This document shows positions 17,355-26,352 of a DNA stretch of 38,591 bases, in pieces (the stretch's first letter is position 1; every line of letters begins with the position of its first letter). The notes beneath the pieces are model-generated. The model was given only the letters and a program-made list of their open reading frames with translations. It was not told where the DNA came from and ran no database searches. This DNA is from a bacterium. Lineage in GTDB: Bacteria; Desulfobacterota; S145-22. The stretch spans positions 1 through 38,591 of the forward strand of contig JAOZMY010000011.1 of the NCBI GenBank assembly GCA_029934085.1. Reading direction: 5' to 3'. Position numbers and translations under genes: made by a program.

Positions 17355-19727
17355 ATGGCTGACCACATCTACACCCTCTGCATCGCCGGAAATCCCAACT
17401 CCGGGAAAACCACCCTTTTCAACGCCTTGACCGGCGCGAAACAGCACGTGGGAAACTGGCCCGGCGTCACGGTTGAAAAGAAAGAGGGAAAAGTCGAACA
17501 CAACGGCCTCGAGTTCAACATCATCGATCTCCCCGGCATTTACAGCCTCACCGCCTATTCCATGGAAGAGGTTGTCACAAGGGACTTCATCCTCAAAGAA
17601 CGCCCCCACGTGGTCATCAATATCGTAGATGCCACGAACCTCGAGCGAAACCTTTACCTCACCACGCAACTCCTCGAATTAGGGGTTCCTCTGATCCTCG
17701 TCCTGAACATGATGGACGAGGCCGAAAAAAAAGGCTTCAAGATAAAAATCCCCCACCTCGAAAAACTCCTGGGGGTTCCCGTCATCCCCATGGTGGCCTC
17801 GAAGGGCATCGGGACCGACGAACTCTTAAAAAAGGTCGGGGAAATCCTGGAAGAGAAAACCCGAGTGGTGCCCAGAACTCCAAGGTATCGAAAAGAGATT
17901 GAAAATGCCATCCAAAATATAGAAAGGGCTTTGGTCTCACTCCTACCCAAAGAGTTTATCGAGAAATATCCCCCGCGGTGGCTCGCCCTGAAACTCCTGG
18001 AACAGGACGAGGAGATCATCAAGAAATGCAAAAAGAGGGTGAAAGATGACTCACTCTTCACCCTCGTGAACAAGGAAATCCAGAGGATCACCAAAATCCT
18101 CGGGGATGATCCGGAGACTCTCATCGCAGATCAGCGATACGGGTTCGCGAGCGGGGCATTCCGCGAGGCCGTCAAAATCACGATTAAGGACCGTATCAGC
18201 ATGACGGACCAGATCGACAAGGTCCTCACCAGCCGTATTCTCGGGATTCCCTTTTTCATCCTGATCATCTGGGGATCCTTTCAACTCACATTTACCCTGG
18301 GTGAAATCCCCATGCACTGGATCGAAGCGGGATTCAACCTTCTGGGAGACCTCTTTGCCCAGTGGATTACCCTCCCCTGGCTCCGCTCCCTCGTGGTGGA
18401 CGGCATCATCGGTGGTGTCGGAAGTGTCCTGGTCTTTCTCCCCAACATCCTTATCCTGTTCCTCATCATCGCCCTTTTGGAGGATACGGGCTATATGGCC
18501 CGAGCCGCCTTCATCTCCGATCGCGTGATGCATTTCTTCGGGCTTCACGGCAAATCGTTCATCCCTATGGTCATCGGGTTCGGCTGTAACGTCCCCGCCG
18601 TCATGGCCACACGCGTTCTCGAAAACAACAAAGACAGGGTTATCACCATCCTCGTAGTTACCCTCATGTCGTGCAGCGCGCGGCTCCCCATCTACGTCCT
18701 ATTCGCCGGAGCCTTTTTCCCAAAACACGCGGGGAATGTCGTCTTTTCCATCTATATACTGGGAATTGTCCTGGCCATCATCATGGCCAGGTTCTTCCGC
18801 GTGGTCCTTTTTCCTGGGGAATCCGCCCCCTTTGTCATGGAACTTCCCCCCTACCGGCTCCCGACTTTCAAGGGACTGATGATCCACATGTGGGACCGGG
18901 GTGCCATGTATGTTCAAAAGGCCGGGACGGTTATCCTCGCTGGATCCATGATCATCTGGTTTCTCAGCAGCTATCCCACAAACCCATCCCTCACTGAGAA
19001 TTACAACCGTCTCCTCCAACAGGAGACCGCTCGCCATAAAAGCGCTCTCACCCGAATCGCGCAGTCCGTGAATGTGCCCCCCGAACAACTCCCGTCTTAT
19101 CTCCCCTTCAAATCCTACAAGGAAATTATGGATTCATTCCGGGAAGAAAGCACGGAACGGGTCAAAAAACAGTGTTCTCTCGGAGATCTCATACAGAAAC
19201 GCGACGAGGCACTGGCTGAGGTTGAATCGAAGTTCCCGGGCACCTTGCCACTCTTCCGGACATACCAAAGTGAGGTAGAAAAACACAGAAAAATTACAGC
19301 GGAACTCGCGGCAAGAATGGCCGCGGAGAAATCCGCCAACAGTTATGCGGGACGCCTCGGACGCTTTGTGTCGCCGATCCTCCGGCCTTTAGGGTTCGAC
19401 TGGCGTAATACCGTCGCCCTCATCTCGGGACTGGTGGCCAAGGAGATCGTCGTGGGAACCATGGGTGTCATCTATCAGGTGGGAGAGGCACAGAACGAGA
19501 GTCAGAAACTCATGGAAAGCCTCAGGAAGCACATGACACCACTTACCGCTTACGTCTTCATGGTCTTTTCTCTGATTTACCTCCCCTGTATCGCCACCAT
19601 CGGGGTGATACGTAGGGAGCTGAACAGTTGGAAATGGACCCTATTCAGCGCCAGCTACACCACCGTCCTGGCGTGGATCGTGAGTTTCATCTTTTTCCAG
19701 GGAGGGCGTCTCCTGGGCCTCGGCTGA
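17355..19727 (+). CDS. feoB: Ferrous iron transporter FeoB
   Basis: GTP-dependent Fe(II) importer of the inner membrane, 790 residues. The cytoplasmic G domain has G1 GNPNSGKT (12-19), G2/G3 with the DLPGIYSLTAYSMEE region and G4 NMMD. A helical NFeoB domain reaches about residue 265. Two Gate modules follow, with FGCNVPAVMATRVL and the later GLVAKEIVVGTMG. Between the Gate regions a hydrophilic, charged insert of about 120 residues (541-661) interrupts the membrane domain. The ATG giving MADHIYTLCIAGNPN was chosen from homology; it has no clear ribosome site and a TTG at 17319 is a weak alternative. The 3' end overlaps the dtxR-type gene on the other strand by 87 bp. Confidence 0.95.
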   Translation: MADHIYTLCIAGNPNSGKTTLFNALTGAKQHVGNWPGVTVEKKEGKVEHNGLEFNIIDLPGIYSLTAYSMEEVVTRDFILKERPHVVINIVDATNLERNLYLTTQLLELGVPLILVLNMMDEAEKKGFKIKIPHLEKLLGVPVIPMVASKGIGTDELLKKVGEILEEKTRVVPRTPRYRKEIENAIQNIERALVSLLPKEFIEKYPPRWLALKLLEQDEEIIKKCKKRVKDDSLFTLVNKEIQRITKILGDDPETLIADQRYGFASGAFREAVKITIKDRISMTDQIDKVLTSRILGIPFFILIIWGSFQLTFTLGEIPMHWIEAGFNLLGDLFAQWITLPWLRSLVVDGIIGGVGSVLVFLPNILILFLIIALLEDTGYMARAAFISDRVMHFFGLHGKSFIPMVIGFGCNVPAVMATRVLENNKDRVITILVVTLMSCSARLPIYVLFAGAFFPKHAGNVVFSIYILGIVLAIIMARFFRVVLFPGESAPFVMELPPYRLPTFKGLMIHMWDRGAMYVQKAGTVILAGSMIIWFLSSYPTNPSLTENYNRLLQQETARHKSALTRIAQSVNVPPEQLPSYLPFKSYKEIMDSFREESTERVKKQCSLGDLIQKRDEALAEVESKFPGTLPLFRTYQSEVEKHRKITAELAARMAAEKSANSYAGRLGRFVSPILRPLGFDWRNTVALISGLVAKEIVVGTMGVIYQVGEAQNESQKLMESLRKHMTPLTAYVFMVFSLIYLPCIATIGVIRRELNSWKWTLFSASYTTVLAWIVSFIFFQGGRLLGLG

Positions 19728-20213
19728 CGGAGACTTATCTGCGGTGTTTTTACGGAGTTCTTCGCATGCCTCCGCGCGTTCCCCGTGTTCACGAAAATAA
19801 TAGTAGCTCTTCAGCCAGGAAGGCACCCCTTTCGGACAGGTTTGAACAAACCGGATAAAACTGAGGAAGGCATCCCGTGTCTCGGGGCTCATGGAATGTT
19901 CCATGCCACAGGCATCTTCCTGAGCCGTCTCTTTGGGGACCTTAAGGATGCGGTGCATGAAATCGAAGAGGATCTGATGACGTTCCGCGATATCCCTCCC
20001 CAGCTTCTCTCCCTCCGGGGTCAGCTCAACATTTCCATACCGCTGGTGTGTTACCAGACCCATTTCGACGAGCTTCTTGAGAATTCCGGAGATACTGGGG
20101 TAGGTCACCCCTAATTTTTCGGCGATATCCTTGACACGCGCACCCTTACCGTTACGGGTAATCTCGTAGATCGCCTCAATGTAGTCTTCAACACTCGTGG
20201 TAACTTTTTGCAT
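19641..20213 (-). CDS. DtxR/MntR-family metal-dependent transcriptional repressor
   Basis: A 190-residue regulator with an N-terminal winged helix (KDIAEKLGVTYPSISGILKKLVEMGLV, about 28-54) and the family dimerisation and metal site. Likely ligands are D10 and E13 in EDYIEAIYE, H79 in ERHQIL, and C102, E105 and H106 in ACGMEHSMS. The CxxEH form matches iron-sensing DtxR (C102), while D10 matches manganese-sensing MntR (D8). It is convergent with feoB and probably represses it when iron is plentiful. Residues 163-190 are a low-complexity charged tail encoded by the strand opposite the feoB 3' end. Confidence 0.88.
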   Translation of the reverse strand: MQKVTTSVEDYIEAIYEITRNGKGARVKDIAEKLGVTYPSISGILKKLVEMGLVTHQRYGNVELTPEGEKLGRDIAERHQILFDFMHRILKVPKETAQEDACGMEHSMSPETRDAFLSFIRFVQTCPKGVPSWLKSYYYFREHGERAEACEELRKNTADKSPSAEAQETPSLEKDETHDPRQDGGVAGAE

Positions 20214-20242
20214 GACCGCCTTTACCGTAAGAACTACCCCTC

Positions 20243-20271
20243 TTTTTACAAGGATTCAACGGAATTGTCAA
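20243..20271 (-). promoter_or_regulatory. Predicted promoter of the DtxR-family gene
   Basis: On the minus strand TTGACA (20266-20271), 17 bp and TAAAAA (20243-20248) lie just upstream of the ATG at 20213. Spacing and -35 box are ideal. No copy of the feo inverted repeat is visible here, so obvious self-regulation by that site is not supported. Confidence 0.6.
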
Positions 20272-20295
20272 AAACAAACCATCTCAATCATAACG

Positions 20296-20324
20296 TTGAC
20301 CTCCGTGAGAGAACGCGCTAAAAA
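20296..20324 (+). promoter_or_regulatory. Predicted promoter of addA, placing the start on the ATG
   Basis: TTGACC (20296-20301), 17 bp and TAAAAA (20319-20324) precede the addA-like ATG at 20331. Six bases separate the -10 box from the ATG, so transcription would start at or next to the A of the ATG. No ribosome site is present, in line with a leaderless mRNA. Confidence 0.5.
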
Positions 20325-20330
20325 TCGTGC

Positions 20331-23300
20331 ATGGACGCACCCGGCATCATTCGCATCGAGGCCTCCGCCGGCTCTGGGAAGACATATCATCTCTCCATCC
20401 GGTATCTTAATCTCATCCATGATATCTTTAGCACGTCACCCATCGGCGGGAAAGATCTCCGTCACGATGTCTGCCTGAAAAGAACCACCCCGGGAATCCA
20501 ACCTAACGGGATCTCCGCAATCCTCGCCATCACATTTACCAACAAAGCCGCCGCAGAGATGAAGGAACGCATCCTCCTTATCCTCAAAGACATCGCCATC
20601 AAGGGGAAAACGCCCGATGGATTTTCCATCTCTCGGCAGGAGGCCGAAAGGGTCCTTTTTCATATCATCGAAAACTTCTCCGACTTCAACGTGATGACGA
20701 TTGATGCCTTTATGAACACCATCCTCAAGGCATTCGCCATAGAGGCAGGTCGTCTCCCGGATTACGATTTGAACTTCAATCCTCGCCAGCTCTACGAACT
20801 CACGCTGGACCGCCTTATGGAGAAGGAAAGCGAAACGCTTCCAGCCTTTCTCTCTTTTCTGGATCACCTTCTCAGCGTGGAGCGCTCAGGGGGCTTCGAT
20901 GCGGAAAAAATGATACGCCAGGCCCTTTCCAGACTGAGGGGCCAGGGGGTTCATCCAGACCGTTTAACGCCCGATTCCTCTTTCCGTTTCGACGAGAAAC
21001 AAGAATGGGAATCGCTCCGCTCCCAAGTAGAGGCATTCTACGCCGATCTCCTCAAGATCCAGGAGGCCCATCACTGTTTCAACGCCGGATCGGTGAAACC
21101 CCAAAAACATTTAGAAAACCTCACCAAGAGAAAATTTCCCGACTGGATCGTCGACGGCCGAGACATGAGTAAACTGGTAAGAAAAAACCGCGCCTGTCCC
21201 GAGCTGCCTGCCTTAGCCAAACGCCTTGAAGCCATCCGTCACGATCTGGCCCTCTTCTTCACCCGTTTTGAGATCAACCGGTTTCTCCGGGTCCTGGAGG
21301 TATTCAGGCTAACCCAGAAAGAGGAGGCCCAACTCTACAAGGAATTAAACCTTTTCGACGGATCAAGGCTTCCCGAGAAGGTCCAAGACCTCTTAACAAA
21401 GGACGCATCCCTTTCTGTGCCCGCCGCCTTCTGCAAACTTGGGGAACGTTATATCCACTACCTTATCGACGAGTTCCAAGACACCTCCCAAAGTCAGTGG
21501 AACGGTATGACCCCTTTAATCGAAAACAGCCTTTCCGAGGGAGGAACCCTCCTCTATGTGGGAGACACCAAACAGGCCATCTACGGCTGGCGCGGCGGTG
21601 ATTATACCCTCATGGAAAAGGCCTACCACGTCATGCCTCCCGCCTGGAACGGCCACCGACGGACCGAACACCTCCAAACCAATTGGCGTTCACGTCGAAC
21701 CCTCGTCAATTTCTTCAACCGCCTCTTTAACGCCGAGGAGTTTGGCCCCGCCCTTGGCGGTTCCATAAAAGACCCATCCTACCTGCCTGATCTAAAAGTG
21801 GTTTACAAAAACAGCCGGCAAGAGCCGCGGGACGCCAGTGAAGGTGGCTATATCCTGGCTCGATTCTTCCCAGACGACAAGGAAGGTCCAGATCCCCTAC
21901 AACTCGTCAAAGAAGCCTTCTTCCAGGTCCTAAAAGAGGCAAGACTGGGTTATATGGATCGGGACATCCTCATCCTCGCGAGAAAAAATGAAGAGATCGA
22001 AACCATCGCCGGATGGTTATTCGAATACCCGGACGCAATTCCCTTTGTTACCGAACAGTCCCTCAAGTTGTTTAACCTCCCTCCCATCAAATCTATTCTC
22101 AATCTTCTCTCCTACCTCTCCCTCTCAAGCCCCGACTTTTACCTCCACGCACTCGTGCACGACCGCCTCTTCGGCGTCCTTTCCAATCAAGAAGCGACTG
22201 AGATTCTGGCACACTTCCCCGGAGGAATTTCATTTGAGACCTTTTTTCGCTCCGCCTATGCCGACTTAGACAATCAACACCTCGCGCCCCTGAGGTCCCT
22301 CGCCACCCACCTGAGTCCGTATGAACTGACCCGTGAGACACTGGCCCACTTCGAGATTCCCGAAAGGTTCCCGGGCAGTCTCCCCCTTTTGGACCGTCTC
22401 CTGGAACAGGTTCTTCTCCAGGAGCATAAGGGGCATTACCATCTGGGGGAGATGATTGAGACTTTTTACGAAAGCACCGATGAAACGCACCTTGTCCTTC
22501 CCGAAACGCCGGACGCCCTCAGGCTCATGACCATCCACAAAGCCAAAGGCCTCGAGGCGGACTCAGTCATCCTCCCTTTTGTCAACTGGCCCATGAGGCC
22601 CCAGAACTATGGGGAAATCTTTGAAGTGGCACCGGGCCAATATGCAAGGCTCTCTAAGACCCTTTGCCAATACATTCCCCGCGCTGAAGAAAGAAAACGT
22701 GAGATCTACAGAAAAACCTTTATCGAGAACTTCAATCTCTTCTACGTGGCGGTAACCCGCGCGAGAGAGAGCCTCTACCTCCTCGTTCCCCCCAAAACCC
22801 AAGGCCAAGGCATCGGGGAAATCTTTCGTCAGCTCACAATCCATCATGGATATCTCAAGCCGAACGAAACCATGTTCACCCTGGGGAATCCCCGTCCGCC
22901 CCGGGGAAAAGGTCCGGCGGAAAAAAGTGTCCCCACCGAAAAGGGAATCCTTCTCCCCCACGCTGAGGCCATCCGCTCTCACCTGCGCCTGGCCCCGGAG
23001 GCGTCGGAAGAGACATGGCTGGACGCACACGCCCGCCTTACGGGAAACATCGCCCATACTGCCTTGAGCACCGTCCTAATTCTACCCGGCAGCGTCTCCC
23101 CCGAAGAAACCGCTCGCCAAGCGGTCTTCAAGGCCATCCGTCAAATGGGACTCTCACTCGACGACAAAAACATTCAGTCCCTGGAGAGACTCGTTGCCTC
23201 GGCTCTCCACGACCTGAACGATTACTTTTCCGGTGTGGCCGAGGCCTGGACAGAAAAGGAGCTCGTCTCGGACCGGGGCGAGATCATCCGGATTGACCGG

Positions 23301-23474
23301 CTGGTCCGACGGGAAAATGAATTTTTCGTCCTGGAATTCAAGACGGGCAGAGAAGAGGCAACCCATCCCCTTCAAGTCAAACACTACCTTCGGATCTTAA
23401 AATCCCTTGGCGTGGCCCAAAGGCCCAAGGGAATCCTCTACTATCTCGAAACAGGGACGACCCGATATGTCTGA
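20331..23474 (+). CDS. addA: AddA/RecB-like UvrD-family helicase-nuclease
   Basis: Superfamily 1A helicase that resects double-strand breaks. The 1047-residue protein has motif I EASAGSGKT (10-18), motif Ia ITFTNKAAAEMKERI, motif II YLIDEFQDTSQSQW, motif III VGDTKQAIYGWRGGDY, motif IV NWRSRRTLVNFFN, motif V LMTIHKAKGLEADSVILPF and motif VI LFYVAVTRARESLYLL. A C-terminal RecB-type nuclease domain follows, with IDRLVRRENEFFVLEFKTG (about 985-1004), carrying the D and E-x-K residues. It overlaps the next gene by 8 bp (ATGTCTGA), so the pair is an AddAB-type enzyme. It is shorter than Bacillus AddA (about 1230), so assignment to AddA rather than another RecB-like group is by gene pairing. Confidence 0.88.
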   Translation: MDAPGIIRIEASAGSGKTYHLSIRYLNLIHDIFSTSPIGGKDLRHDVCLKRTTPGIQPNGISAILAITFTNKAAAEMKERILLILKDIAIKGKTPDGFSISRQEAERVLFHIIENFSDFNVMTIDAFMNTILKAFAIEAGRLPDYDLNFNPRQLYELTLDRLMEKESETLPAFLSFLDHLLSVERSGGFDAEKMIRQALSRLRGQGVHPDRLTPDSSFRFDEKQEWESLRSQVEAFYADLLKIQEAHHCFNAGSVKPQKHLENLTKRKFPDWIVDGRDMSKLVRKNRACPELPALAKRLEAIRHDLALFFTRFEINRFLRVLEVFRLTQKEEAQLYKELNLFDGSRLPEKVQDLLTKDASLSVPAAFCKLGERYIHYLIDEFQDTSQSQWNGMTPLIENSLSEGGTLLYVGDTKQAIYGWRGGDYTLMEKAYHVMPPAWNGHRRTEHLQTNWRSRRTLVNFFNRLFNAEEFGPALGGSIKDPSYLPDLKVVYKNSRQEPRDASEGGYILARFFPDDKEGPDPLQLVKEAFFQVLKEARLGYMDRDILILARKNEEIETIAGWLFEYPDAIPFVTEQSLKLFNLPPIKSILNLLSYLSLSSPDFYLHALVHDRLFGVLSNQEATEILAHFPGGISFETFFRSAYADLDNQHLAPLRSLATHLSPYELTRETLAHFEIPERFPGSLPLLDRLLEQVLLQEHKGHYHLGEMIETFYESTDETHLVLPETPDALRLMTIHKAKGLEADSVILPFVNWPMRPQNYGEIFEVAPGQYARLSKTLCQYIPRAEERKREIYRKTFIENFNLFYVAVTRARESLYLLVPPKTQGQGIGEIFRQLTIHHGYLKPNETMFTLGNPRPPRGKGPAEKSVPTEKGILLPHAEAIRSHLRLAPEASEETWLDAHARLTGNIAHTALSTVLILPGSVSPEETARQAVFKAIRQMGLSLDDKNIQSLERLVASALHDLNDYFSGVAEAWTEKELVSDRGEIIRIDRLVRRENEFFVLEFKTGREEATHPLQVKHYLRILKSLGVAQRPKGILYYLETGTTRYV

Positions 23475-26352
23475 GCTCTTTGCCGTCGATGTCTCGGAAG
23501 ACTTCATCACCACGGTGGTCTCTCATGTGGAAGAACGACTAAGGGATGAAGAACGAATCACGGTCCTCTTCCCCAACCGCCGGGCCGTCCGTTTTTTCGA
23601 AAAACACCTGCGCTCCCCCCTTCTGCTGCGCGTGAAGGCGGCCGCCCTGGAGGATTTTGCGAAAGAGACTGTGTACACCCTCTCAGACCGTCCTCCTACC
23701 TATCAGTTGGAGGTCGATCGGTACTTTATGCTCCATGACATCCTGAAAGAGCACTCTCAACTCTATCACCGGCTTGGGGGAAGCGTGGAACACGTCTTTC
23801 CCTGGTGTCTCCATCTCTCCAATCTGTTCGACGAGTTCGACCAACATCTCATCACTTCCGTGGCCCCCCTCCAATACATCGAGGAGGTAGTCCAAGAAGC
23901 GCGCGAGATCCTTCTCAGTCTGGACACCCTCTATGAAAGCTATCGCCGGATCATGGATGAGAAAAACCTGACCTATCAAGGAGACATCTATCGGCGCCTG
24001 GCCGTCCTCAAGGATGAGCTTTCCGGCTCCTTTGTCCTGGCCGGGTTTTCCTTACTGACGGAAGCGCAAAAAACGGTCTTTCTTGACCTCTTCAAACACC
24101 ATAAGGCCGCGGTCTTCTTCCACACCGACCTGATGGGACGTCACCCCGTCACCAACCCCTATCGCCTTTACGACACCTGGATGGACGGATCATTCTGGGG
24201 TGTCAAACCCGTGAATGTCAAAAGCGACACTTCCGCCGTAAAGACACCTGAAATCTATTTCTACGAATCCTTCGACACCCATGCTGAGGCACAACAGGTT
24301 CTGAAGGTCATGAACCAGGTCCTGAAGGCTACCGGGCCCGTCACATCTCCCCTCGACGTGGGAATCATCCTGCCGGACAGTCAAAGTCTCTTTCCCGTTC
24401 TTTACGCCCTGGAACCCCTCGATACTCCCAGGAACGTTACCCTGGGTTTCCCCTTTGAGAGAAGTGTCTTTTACCGCCTACTCGACACCCTGACGGAATT
24501 GGTTTTGACACAGCACGAGGAGCGGGGGTTTTACCATGCCTCCCTTCTCAAATTCCTTGCCCACCCCTTCGTCCAGACTCTCAGGGTCAACGGCGTTCCC
24601 TTCGAGAAGACGGCGATGAAACTCCAGCAGATGATCATCTCGAGAAACCTCTCTTTCGTGCGACTCGACGCCCTGAAAAAGTCGACAGGGCTCTCTGAAA
24701 ACGACCTCCTTCTCTGCAAATGGGTGAACGACAAACTCCTCATCCCCTTTACCTCGGCAAAGACCTTAGAGGAGGCAGGAAACGTCCTCACGCGGATGAT
24801 TCGAGCCCTGCGGGACAGTCTGTCCCAAGAAAATGAAGAGCTTGAACGACAAATGGTCCAGAATCTCCTCGATAAAATTCTGCCAAACCTCAGCCTTGCT
24901 CAATCCTCCCGCCGCGATTTTTCATCCCCAAAGGTTCTCAGCAGAATTATCAAGCACCTCGTGCGTCCCCTCCACATCCCGTTCGAGGGGAATCCTCTGG
25001 AAGGAATCCAGGTCATGGGAATGCTCGAATCCCGTCTCCTGAGCTTCTCCCATCTCCTCGTTCTCGACACCAATGAAGGGATCCTCCCCCAGGGCCTCAA
25101 GGTCGATCCCCTCTTTCCGCCCTCCCTAAATCCCTTGGTGGGCTTGCCCTCGTTAAAAATGCGTGAATCCCTCTTCCAATATACCTTTTTCCGTCTCGTG
25201 GACAGCTCTGAGGACGTTCACATCTTCTACCAGAATGGAATCTCCGGAGAAGAGAAACGTATCCGGAGCCGCTTCGCGGAACAGCTCTTGCTCGAAAAGG
25301 AACTCAAGCTTGGGACAAGGGACAATCAGGCAACCGTCAAAGACCTGGAAACCTCACTCATCGAACCTGCCACCTTTGAAATTCCAACCCTTATCAGGCC
25401 TCCGTCCGAGCGGCCCGGGTTTTACGGGGCAAAGCTGGAAAAACATCTCTCAAGAATGCTTTCTCCCACCTTTCTGGACGAATATCTCACCTGCCCCCAC
25501 CGCTTCTATTTGAAAAGGATCCTGGGTATGGCGGAGGAGGACACCATCGAGGTAAGCCAGTCAGCCCCCGACGTGGGAAGAATGGTCCATCGGATCCTTC
25601 AGGAATCCTTCTCGGAATTTATCGGCACCCCCCTTACCCAAGATGCCCTCAAAAAAATACGAAATACCGCCCTCAAAAAGACTATACCCTACATACAGCG
25701 GGATTTCTCCTCCCTTTCCCCCCTTAGGACCAAGCTCCTGATTCACCTGACCACTTTCAGGCTAAACACCTTTTTTACCTATTCCGAGGTGGACCTGGCT
25801 CGATATCACAGCCTCAGGATCGTGGGTGTCGAAAAGCCCCTCGAGGCACACCTTAAGGGATACCATCTCTACGGGAAGGTGGACCGAATCGACGAAATTC
25901 TTGAAACTGCTGACGCCCCTCGCAGATGGCGTATCATCGATTACAAGACGGGGACATCCGCGAAAGCCCCGACAAAAAAACTTTCTGAATTTCTCAAATC
26001 TTTCGATTTCTCAGACTACTCTCTCAATGCCCTTCCGGACCTAAAACGTTATCTTCACTCCATTCAACTCCCCATGTATCTCTACCTCTTCAAGAAAACC
26101 ATCTCCCCCCGCGAACAGGACCGCTGCGAAGCGACCCTCTACCAGCTCGGAACCGCGGATGGGAATATCGCGTCAGAGACCTTCCAAGAAGGCTCTCTGC
26201 CCATGGACAAAATCGCCGCATTGATCCTCTATCTCATCGAACACATGCGTTCCAACAAGTCCATGGCCCCCTACGATCTATCCTCCTGTTCCTACTGCCC
26301 TTACCTGAAGGTTTGTAAACACACCACCCGCGCGAAGGGAACCGCCGAATGA
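23467..26352 (+). CDS. addB: AddB-like PD-(D/E)XK nuclease with Fe-S cysteines
   Basis: Partner of the preceding helicase, 961 residues. The N-terminal region (ITVLFPNRRAVRFFEKHL) is the degenerate helicase-like fold of AddB proteins without a Walker A motif. The C-terminal nuclease domain has KVDRIDEIL and WRIIDYKTG. Four cysteines (C676 in YLTCPHRFYLKRIL; C941, C944 and C950 in CSYCPYLKVC) have the C...C-x2-C-x5-C layout that binds the [4Fe-4S] cluster in AddB. The ATG (MSELFAVDVSEDF) overlaps the helicase stop; an ORF extension upstream is read-through of the helicase C-terminus. The Chi-recognition function of AddB cannot be judged here. Confidence 0.85.
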   Translation: MSELFAVDVSEDFITTVVSHVEERLRDEERITVLFPNRRAVRFFEKHLRSPLLLRVKAAALEDFAKETVYTLSDRPPTYQLEVDRYFMLHDILKEHSQLYHRLGGSVEHVFPWCLHLSNLFDEFDQHLITSVAPLQYIEEVVQEAREILLSLDTLYESYRRIMDEKNLTYQGDIYRRLAVLKDELSGSFVLAGFSLLTEAQKTVFLDLFKHHKAAVFFHTDLMGRHPVTNPYRLYDTWMDGSFWGVKPVNVKSDTSAVKTPEIYFYESFDTHAEAQQVLKVMNQVLKATGPVTSPLDVGIILPDSQSLFPVLYALEPLDTPRNVTLGFPFERSVFYRLLDTLTELVLTQHEERGFYHASLLKFLAHPFVQTLRVNGVPFEKTAMKLQQMIISRNLSFVRLDALKKSTGLSENDLLLCKWVNDKLLIPFTSAKTLEEAGNVLTRMIRALRDSLSQENEELERQMVQNLLDKILPNLSLAQSSRRDFSSPKVLSRIIKHLVRPLHIPFEGNPLEGIQVMGMLESRLLSFSHLLVLDTNEGILPQGLKVDPLFPPSLNPLVGLPSLKMRESLFQYTFFRLVDSSEDVHIFYQNGISGEEKRIRSRFAEQLLLEKELKLGTRDNQATVKDLETSLIEPATFEIPTLIRPPSERPGFYGAKLEKHLSRMLSPTFLDEYLTCPHRFYLKRILGMAEEDTIEVSQSAPDVGRMVHRILQESFSEFIGTPLTQDALKKIRNTALKKTIPYIQRDFSSLSPLRTKLLIHLTTFRLNTFFTYSEVDLARYHSLRIVGVEKPLEAHLKGYHLYGKVDRIDEILETADAPRRWRIIDYKTGTSAKAPTKKLSEFLKSFDFSDYSLNALPDLKRYLHSIQLPMYLYLFKKTISPREQDRCEATLYQLGTADGNIASETFQEGSLPMDKIAALILYLIEHMRSNKSMAPYDLSSCSYCPYLKVCKHTTRAKGTAE

